In this document: in pieces, positions 6,590 to 11,706 of the stretch
Position numbering within the stretch: position 1 is the stretch's first letter
How the letters are laid out: every line of letters begins with the position of its first letter
NCBI GenBank assembly: GCA_005881995.1
Contig: VBHV01000103.1
Location: 1 to 11,706 of the forward strand
Source of the DNA: Chloroflexota bacterium
GTDB taxonomy: Bacteria > Chloroflexota > Ktedonobacteria > Ktedonobacterales > Ktedonobacteraceae
Reading direction: 5' to 3'
DNA: 11,706 nt
Program-made: the position numbers and the translations under genes
Notes under the pieces: model-generated
Database searches by the model: none
What the model was told of the DNA's origin: nothing
What the model saw: the letters and a program-made list of their open reading frames with translations, nothing else

Positions 6590-7702
6590 ATGAGTAGTAA
6601 TTTCAGTATTTCTGCGTTGAAAACGGTCTTCAGTGACAGTTCTCACGATATTCGCCGCAAGGTGATCGGCATTTATGCCCTTCTGATTATCTTCAACATC
6701 GCTGCGTGGGCCGTCGCCTTCGTGGGCTTTTCTATCCAGTATCCAACGCTGCTTGGCGTTGCACTTTTAGCCTATACCTTTGGTCTGCGCCACTCGGTCG
6801 ATGCCGATCATATCTCGGCCATTGATAACGTCACGCGCAAACTCATGCAGGAAAACAAACGCCCCGTAGCCGTAGGTTTCTTCTTTTCCCTCGGCCATTC
6901 CACCATTGTGATAGGCTTAACCGTCGCCATCGCTATCGCTGCAACTGTTGTTTCTGGTGCCATTCCCGCTCTGAAAAATGCAGGTGGCCTCATCGGCACC
7001 TCGGTTTCAGCCACCTTCCTGTACCTGATCGCGATCATTAACTTCCTGGTTCTGTGGGAAATCTTTCAGGCTTTTCGCCATGTCAGTCGTGGCGAGGAAT
7101 ACAATGATCAGACTCTGGACGAATTCTTGAACCAGCGCGGGCTAATGGGGCGTTTCTTTCGTCCCCTGCTCAGAATGGTTGATAAGAGTTGGAAGATGTA
7201 TCCTGTAGGTGTGCTTTTTGGCCTGGGCTTTGACACTGCTACCGAAGTTGGCATACTCGGTATCGCGGCAGCACAGGCAGGGAAAGGTCTTCCCATCGCC
7301 TACATTCTCATCTTCCCGGCATTGTTCACCGCCGGTATGTGCCTGCTGGATACGACGGATGGCATATTGATGCTTGGCGCCTATGGCTGGGCCTTTGTCA
7401 AACCCATTCGTAAGCTCTATTATAACCTGAACATTACCTTGATTTCTGTGCTGGTGGCGTTTGTCGTGGGTACCATCGAAGTGTTCTCGATTATTGCGGT
7501 GGAATTTCATCTGAGCGGAGGAATCTGGGATTCCCTGGGGAACCTGGACTTTGGGGTACTGGGAAGCATCATCATCGGCATCTTCCTTGTCAGCTGGGTG
7601 GTCTCGACGATCATCTACAAGGTGAAGAAGTACGACGATATTGAGGTGACGATGGTAGCCTCTCAACCCCAGCGTGAGCTTACCCCGACTGGCAGGCGGT
7701 AA
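6590..7702 (+). CDS. High-affinity nickel/cobalt transporter, NiCoT (HoxN/NixA) family
   Basis: This integral membrane permease takes up Ni2+ and/or Co2+ for metalloenzymes such as [NiFe]-hydrogenase or urease, or for cobalamin. All four NiCoT signatures are present: RHSVDADHI (67-75) in the second membrane segment, with the histidine/aspartate metal site; LGHST (101-105); LGFDTATEV (212-220); and GMCLLDTTDG (249-258). The length of 370 residues and about eight hydrophobic segments fit the family. A central hydrophilic loop (about 165-205) separates the halves, and a basic/polar tail follows the last segment. Nickel versus cobalt preference cannot be decided from sequence. The Nur-like operator on its promoter favours nickel. 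The gene stands alone: phaC ends 239 bases upstream and the downstream genes are convergent. No hydrogenase or urease gene is visible nearby. Confidence 0.93.
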   Translation: MSSNFSISALKTVFSDSSHDIRRKVIGIYALLIIFNIAAWAVAFVGFSIQYPTLLGVALLAYTFGLRHSVDADHISAIDNVTRKLMQENKRPVAVGFFFSLGHSTIVIGLTVAIAIAATVVSGAIPALKNAGGLIGTSVSATFLYLIAIINFLVLWEIFQAFRHVSRGEEYNDQTLDEFLNQRGLMGRFFRPLLRMVDKSWKMYPVGVLFGLGFDTATEVGILGIAAAQAGKGLPIAYILIFPALFTAGMCLLDTTDGILMLGAYGWAFVKPIRKLYYNLNITLISVLVAFVVGTIEVFSIIAVEFHLSGGIWDSLGNLDFGVLGSIIIGIFLVSWVVSTIIYKVKKYDDIEVTMVASQPQRELTPTGRR

Positions 7703-7711
7703 TACTGCCAG
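7689..7711. repeat. Small hairpin over the permease stop codon
   Basis: CTGGCAG (7689-7695) and CTGCCAG (7705-7711) form a 7-bp stem with a 9-base loop that contains the TAA stop at 7700-7702. No T-run follows. It may add to the terminator further downstream or protect the mRNA end. Confidence 0.4.
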
Positions 7712-7725
7712 GCGCTCATAATAAC

Positions 7726-7782
7726 GAGAAGCCCACCCACAAGCGCTCGTCAACCGATTGATCGTTTGCGAGTGGGCTTCTC
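7726..7782. terminator. Hairpin between convergent genes, likely bidirectional terminator
   Basis: Arms 7726-7745 and 7763-7782 pair over 20 positions with two mismatches and one G-U. The outer 11 pairs, GAGAAGCCCAC with GTGGGCTTCTC, are perfect. The loop is 17 bases. It lies between the nickel permease (+) and the ABC operon (-), the expected place for a shared terminator. There is no clear T-tract on either side, so its termination strength is uncertain. It begins just past the second in-frame stop (7795-7797) of the ABC gene's 3' extension. Confidence 0.55.
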
Positions 7783-7845
7783 CATCTCTGCTGTCTACTG
7801 GGCATACTGGTAATCATATAGCCGGCTGTACACACCCTGTCGATT

Positions 7846-9591
7846 TTACAATTCCTCGTGCGTTCCCTGCTCCACGATGCGCCCTTTGTGCATCACGATA
7901 ATGCGGTCCACATTGCGTATCGTCGAGAGTCGGTGCGCGATAATGATGGAGGTGCGGTTGAGCATCAACTTGTTCAACGCGTCCTGGATAAGCACCTCGG
8001 TTTCAGTGTCCACGCTAGAAGTGGCTTCGTCCAGGATCAGCAGGATTTCGGGGTTGAAGGCGATAGCGCGCGCGAAGGCGAGCAACTGCTTTTGCCCGAC
8101 GGAGAGGCCCGCGCCTCTTTCGCGCACCTCCTCCTCGTACTGGTGCGGCAGCTGCTCGATGAAATGGGCAGCATTCACGTATTCCGCCGCCTGGCGCACG
8201 CGCTCATCGCTGATACTCTTATCGTGCAGGCGGATGTTGCTGGCGATCGTGCCGGAGAAGATGAACGGATCTTGCAGCACCGTCCCGACGTGTTTTCGCA
8301 GGTCTTTCTGCCGCACATTGCGCACATCGATGCCATCGATGCAGACCGCCCCTTTTTGTACATCATAGAAGCGCGAGATCAGGCTAATAAGCGAGGTCTT
8401 GCCGGCGCCCGTCGCACCCACAAAGGCAACGCGTTCTCCGGGGCGAATCTTGAATGAAATGCCTTTCAGCACCCAGTCACCAGGATTGTAGGCAAACCAC
8501 ACATCGCGAAATTCGATCTCGCCATGCACTTTGCCAAATGCCTGGGGTTCAGACGGGTCCTGCACAATAATTGGCTCATCGAGTACCTTGAAGATGCGCT
8601 CAGAACTAGCCATGGCGGATTGCAGGATATTGTACTTTTCCGCCAGGTCACGCACGGGCAGGAAGAAACGATCGACATATTGCAGGTATGCCACCAGCGC
8701 GCCCAGCGTCAATGCTCCAACCAGCACTCGTCCGCCGCCGTACCAGATAATCAGCGCTACAGCCAGCGCGCTCAGGAAATTCGTAATGGAGCTGAACGAG
8801 ATGAAGTAGAACAGCGAGCGCACCGTCTGCGCGAGGTAATCGCGGTTGAGATCATCGAAGCGTTCGTAGTTGCGCTGCTCGCGGTTAAACAATTGCACAA
8901 TGTACATGCCGCCGATGTTTTCCGCGATGTAGGCATTGATGCGGGCCAGGCGCACGCGAATCGCGCGGAAGTTATCACGCATCGCTACACGGAAATACGA
9001 GGCGATCCAGAAGAGCGGGGGCATGACGATGAATGTCACCAGCGCCAGTTGCCAGTTAATCACCAGCAGCAGCACCGTAATACCGAGAATGGTCAGCACA
9101 TCGCCAAAAATGGAGATCGCGCCGGAGGTGAACATCTCATTTAACGAGTCCACGTCATTGGTCAGGCGCGTCATGAGTCGCCCGACGGGGTTATGATCAA
9201 AGAAGGAGAGCGAGAGGCGCTGCAGGTGTTCAAACATCTGCGAGCGCATATCGAACATGATGCGCTGCCCGATAATGCTGAGCATCAGGACATGGAGATA
9301 GCGCAGGGCCAGCCCTACCAGTAAGATGAGCAGGTAGACGGAAGCCACACCCAGCAGGCCAAGTCCTCGCGTGTTGGCGCTCAGGTTCTGCGTCTGTGGC
9401 ACGATATAGCGGTCGATGCCGAAGCCGACCAGGGCCGGACCGGCCAGGTCAATCACCGAAACCAGCACCAGCAACACTAGCGCCAGTATCGTCAGGCGCA
9501 TATATGGGCGCACGTAGGTCAGCAGGCGGCGCATGATGCGCGCATCGTAGGCTTTGCCGAGGATTTCATCTTCCTGGAAAAAGGTCGCCAT
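7846..9591 (-). CDS. ABC exporter half-transporter, consensus-Walker-B subunit
   Basis: This is the second subunit of a heterodimeric ABC exporter: an N-terminal six-helix membrane domain (about 25-325) fused to an ATPase domain (about 345-581). ATPase motifs are Walker A GATGAGKTS (392-400), Q-loop Q440, signature LSVGQ (496-500, third residue V instead of G), Walker B LLILDE (516-522) with catalytic E522, D-loop SSVD (525-528) and switch H553. The start overlaps the previous gene by 26 bases, indicating translational coupling. The protein stops at GTHEEL, about 16 residues short of the family. The next in-frame codons after the TAA read NRQGVYSRLYDYQYAQ before a TAG at 7795-7797, which matches a normal C-terminal tail. 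The TAA may thus be a recent nonsense change, a read-through site or a sequencing error. Activity is probably retained because all ATPase motifs are upstream. The substrate is unknown; multidrug or lipid export is plausible. Confidence 0.9.
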   Translation of the reverse strand: MATFFQEDEILGKAYDARIMRRLLTYVRPYMRLTILALVLLVLVSVIDLAGPALVGFGIDRYIVPQTQNLSANTRGLGLLGVASVYLLILLVGLALRYLHVLMLSIIGQRIMFDMRSQMFEHLQRLSLSFFDHNPVGRLMTRLTNDVDSLNEMFTSGAISIFGDVLTILGITVLLLVINWQLALVTFIVMPPLFWIASYFRVAMRDNFRAIRVRLARINAYIAENIGGMYIVQLFNREQRNYERFDDLNRDYLAQTVRSLFYFISFSSITNFLSALAVALIIWYGGGRVLVGALTLGALVAYLQYVDRFFLPVRDLAEKYNILQSAMASSERIFKVLDEPIIVQDPSEPQAFGKVHGEIEFRDVWFAYNPGDWVLKGISFKIRPGERVAFVGATGAGKTSLISLISRFYDVQKGAVCIDGIDVRNVRQKDLRKHVGTVLQDPFIFSGTIASNIRLHDKSISDERVRQAAEYVNAAHFIEQLPHQYEEEVRERGAGLSVGQKQLLAFARAIAFNPEILLILDEATSSVDTETEVLIQDALNKLMLNRTSIIIAHRLSTIRNVDRIIVMHKGRIVEQGTHEEL

Positions 9592-11332
9592 CGTCGTTTT
9601 CCTCTAGCTCTTCACCGATCAGTTGGCGTCGGTACATTTCAGCATACAAACCGCGCTGCTCTAACAGCGTTTCGTGTGTCCCCTCTTCCACGATGCGCCC
9701 CTCATCAAGCACCACGATATGATCGAGATTTTTCACGGTTGAGCAGCGATGCGAAATGATGATCGTAGTGCGTCCCTGCATCACATCGCGCAGGCGCTGT
9801 AGAATCTCCGCCTCGGTATGCGTATCAACGCTTGCCATCGCATCGTCAAGAATGAGGATGGCCGGTTCCTTGGCCAGCGCGCGTGCCAGGGCTGCGCGCT
9901 GCTTCTGTCCCCCGGAGAGCGTTACTCCTCGCTCGCCCACCATAGTGGAAATGCCCTGGGGAAAATCTTGCACATCTTTGGCAAGCTGCGCAATCTGCAT
10001 CATTTCCCGCGCGCGCTCCGCGCTCAGTGACGGCACGCCAAAACCGATATTTTCTTCCAGGGGCACCGAGAATAAGAACGTTTCTTGTGGCACAAATCCC
10101 ACCTGGCGGCGCAGCGAGGTCAAGGGTATCTCGCGCACATCGACTCCATCGATGAAGACGTGCCCCCTGCTGACATCGAACAGGCGCGGCAGCAGGCTGA
10201 CCAGCGTAGATTTCCCACTGCCCGTTGGTCCCACAATGGCCAGCGAGGAACCCGCTTTCACACGAATATTGATATCATGCAGCACTTCGTGATCTTCATA
10301 CGAGAACGTCACGTGCTGGAACTCTACCTCACCCTTGATATCGATTGGCGCCTGGAAGTCTTTAACGCTATCGGCAATCGCCGGCTCATGCTTCATGACT
10401 TCGTTGATGCGAGTCATTGAGGCCGCGCCCTGCTGGAAAAGATTGACTACCCAGCCAAAGGCGATCATCGGCCACGTGAGCTGTGCCAGGTAGCCCATGA
10501 ATTGCACGAGCTGGCCAAGCGTAATACGTCCATCAATGACATCGAGACCACCGCGCCAAAGCAGGACCACTGCAGCAAATCCCGCCAGGAAGTACATAGC
10601 AGGCCACAGCAGCGCATAGAAGCGGGCGTAGCTGATGCTGAGGCGCACATATTTCTGGTTGGCGGCGCGAAATGCCTGTAGCTCGTCATCTTCTTGCGTA
10701 TAGGCTTTCACGATACGAATGCCCGACAGGTTCTCCTGCGCCTGCGCCGAGACCTCTCCAAACTGATCCTGTACCGACTTGTAGCGGTGTTCAATCTGAC
10801 GACCAACCACGATAAACACAATCGTAATCAGTGGTAGTATCGATGCCGCGTACAGGGTCAGTTGGAGATCGATGGTCAGCATGAAGGCCACCGTGACCGA
10901 AAAGGCCACAACCGTATTCATCAGGTTGCTGATACCGGGGCCGAGCAGGCTGCGTACGGCGGTCAAGTCGTTGGTGGCGCGCGCCACCAGGTCGCCGACC
11001 TTATTATGCTGGAAATAGTCCAGTTCAAGCTTCTCGAAGTGCTTAAACAGGTTGCCGCGCAGTTCGTACTCGATGCGCCGCGAAATGTCAGCCTGAATAT
11101 AGCGTCCGAAGAACGAAAGCACAGCCTGAACCAACCCTAATGCGACGATCAACAGGCCATAGCGCAGTAGTATTCCTGCACCAGCGCCAATTTGGAGACT
11201 GTCAACCGCCAGGCGTATAAGGTAGGGTTGGGTCAGTGCGACGATATTTGCCAATATCAGAAACAAAAAGCCGCCAATGATGGCGACTCTATACCTGAAG
11301 AGGTACGAGCGTAACTCAATTAATGCGGACAT
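9566..11332 (-). CDS. ABC exporter half-transporter, degenerate-site subunit
   Basis: This is the first gene of a two-gene minus-strand operon encoding a heterodimeric ABC exporter in the cytoplasmic membrane. It has 588 residues. The six-helix membrane domain occupies about 10-300, with ALTQPYLIRLAVD at its start and the NxxxGIRIVKAY coupling segment near 191-201. The ATPase domain has Walker A GPTGSGKST (368-376), Q416, canonical signature LSGGQ (472-476), Walker B ILILDD (492-497), D-loop ASVD (500-503) and switch H528. The residue after the Walker B aspartate is D497 rather than glutamate, the hallmark of the degenerate ATP site in BmrCD, TM287/288 and LmrCD-like pairs. The partner gene carries the complementary LSVGQ change. 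An acidic tail (EELEENDDGD) ends the protein. The ATG at 11332 lacks a good ribosome site and sits where transcription should begin, suggesting a leaderless mRNA. The exported substrate cannot be inferred. Confidence 0.92.
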   Translation of the reverse strand: MSALIELRSYLFRYRVAIIGGFLFLILANIVALTQPYLIRLAVDSLQIGAGAGILLRYGLLIVALGLVQAVLSFFGRYIQADISRRIEYELRGNLFKHFEKLELDYFQHNKVGDLVARATNDLTAVRSLLGPGISNLMNTVVAFSVTVAFMLTIDLQLTLYAASILPLITIVFIVVGRQIEHRYKSVQDQFGEVSAQAQENLSGIRIVKAYTQEDDELQAFRAANQKYVRLSISYARFYALLWPAMYFLAGFAAVVLLWRGGLDVIDGRITLGQLVQFMGYLAQLTWPMIAFGWVVNLFQQGAASMTRINEVMKHEPAIADSVKDFQAPIDIKGEVEFQHVTFSYEDHEVLHDINIRVKAGSSLAIVGPTGSGKSTLVSLLPRLFDVSRGHVFIDGVDVREIPLTSLRRQVGFVPQETFLFSVPLEENIGFGVPSLSAERAREMMQIAQLAKDVQDFPQGISTMVGERGVTLSGGQKQRAALARALAKEPAILILDDAMASVDTHTEAEILQRLRDVMQGRTTIIISHRCSTVKNLDHIVVLDEGRIVEEGTHETLLEQRGLYAEMYRRQLIGEELEENDDGDLFPGR

Positions 11333-11338
11333 ATACTT

Positions 11339-11368
11339 ATTGTACTATGCGAATAGATGAGAGTTCAA
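11339..11368 (-). promoter_or_regulatory. Promoter of the ABC exporter operon, probably leaderless
   Basis: On the minus strand, TTGAAC (11368-11363) and TACAAT (11344-11339) form -35 and -10 elements 18 bases apart. Only six bases separate the -10 element from the ATG at 11332, so transcription should begin at or next to the first codon. This agrees with the absence of a Shine-Dalgarno sequence there. The rest of 11369-11509 shows no convincing gene or terminator. Confidence 0.5.
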
Positions 11369-11509
11369 GAGGAGTAGCTAAAAGAAAGTCAGAGATGCAG
11401 GGGGTGTCCCGCGTTGATTACTTCCTGGAGGATAGGTAGAGAAAGTCGAACATCCTCACGCAAGATGGCGCGAAAATGTTTCTTGCAGCCCTACGGATGC
11501 ACGACGCGG

Positions 11510-11706
11510 TTATACGAGCACCGCGTCCCGATCACCCACCAGTTTTTGAATCTCGCGCAGACGGCGCTCCGCCAGTTCAACATTTTCAAGCGCCTGGGCC
11601 AGTATGCGCTCCTCGATAGAGGCATAGGTTTCGGCAATTTCAGGATCAATCGAGCCGCCGATAAGCTCTAATGCGCGATGCAGTTTCGTATCAAGTGTTC
11701 CGGATG
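11510..11706 (-). CDS. C-terminal part of an unrecognised helical protein (partial)
   Basis: A frame open from the right window edge down to a TAA at 11512-11510 encodes the last 64 residues of a protein whose start lies outside the window. The sequence is highly charged and helix-favouring, for example YASIEERILAQALENVELAE followed by RRLREIQKLV. Leu/Ile/Ala spacing suggests an amphipathic or coiled-coil helix, ending in DRDAVLV. Codon use is GC-rich like the neighbouring ABC genes, and the other two minus-strand frames hit stops early, which supports a real gene. I do not recognise the family. It lies 177 bases upstream of the ABC operon on the same strand. The operon has its own promoter, so a functional link is only possible. 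Confidence 0.6.
   Translation of the reverse strand, partial: SGTLDTKLHRALELIGGSIDPEIAETYASIEERILAQALENVELAERRLREIQKLVGDRDAVLV

Noticed and set aside
7142..7753. 203-residue minus-strand ORF
   Set aside because: It is antisense to the NiCoT gene, rich in His/Asp/Gln as expected of a shadow frame, and lacks any domain signature.
8524..9144. 206-residue + strand ORF
   Set aside because: It lies entirely antisense to the ABC exporter gene and has a composition typical of a complementary-frame artefact.
11414..11671. 85-residue + strand ORF at the right edge
   Set aside because: The opposite strand carries a better-coded frame ending at 11510 that fits the local gene direction; the + frame has no ribosome site or motif.

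Overview
The window looks like a chromosomal stretch from a soil-type bacterium of moderate GC, most plausibly a Chloroflexota member such as a Ktedonobacteria relative. That placement is an inference. It rests on a gene style that mixes actinobacterial and firmicute-like families, a 'GTAGGGGCG'-type palindromic repeat of the kind I associate with those genomes, and many tandem paralogs. No rRNA, tRNA, CRISPR array or complete insertion sequence is visible.

Layout. Positions 1-1148 hold the 3' part of an MFS transporter of the anion:cation symporter type, cut by the window edge. At about 1217-1753 lies the C-terminal half of a second, closely related MFS gene, a decayed tandem paralog. It is followed by a perfect 30-bp-arm palindrome (1776-1837). 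From 2016 to 6350 three genes run on the + strand: phaB (acetoacetyl-CoA reductase), a CBS/DRTGG-containing family II inorganic pyrophosphatase, and phaC (class I-like polyhydroxyalkanoate synthase). Together these are a polyhydroxybutyrate block with a nucleotide-regulated pyrophosphatase in the middle. phaA, phasin and depolymerase genes are not in the window. From 6390 to 7702 there is a NiCoT-family nickel/cobalt permease whose promoter is overlaid by hexamers matching the Nur (nickel-responsive Fur-family) box. A hairpin at 7726-7782 separates it from a convergent minus-strand operon.

The minus-strand operon (11332 down to 7846) encodes two overlapping half-transporter ABC exporters. Together they form an asymmetric heterodimer with one degenerate and one consensus ATP site. 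The second gene ends at a stop immediately followed, in frame, by 16 codons that read exactly like the missing C-terminal tail of the family. The operon promoter appears to direct a leaderless mRNA. At the right edge the C-terminal 64 codons of an unrecognised helical protein end at 11510 on the minus strand.

The points most worth checking are the Nur-like operator, the pyrophosphatase between phaB and phaC, the in-frame stop in the second ABC gene, the truncated MFS paralog and the long palindrome. I do not see a wholly new defence or mobile system.
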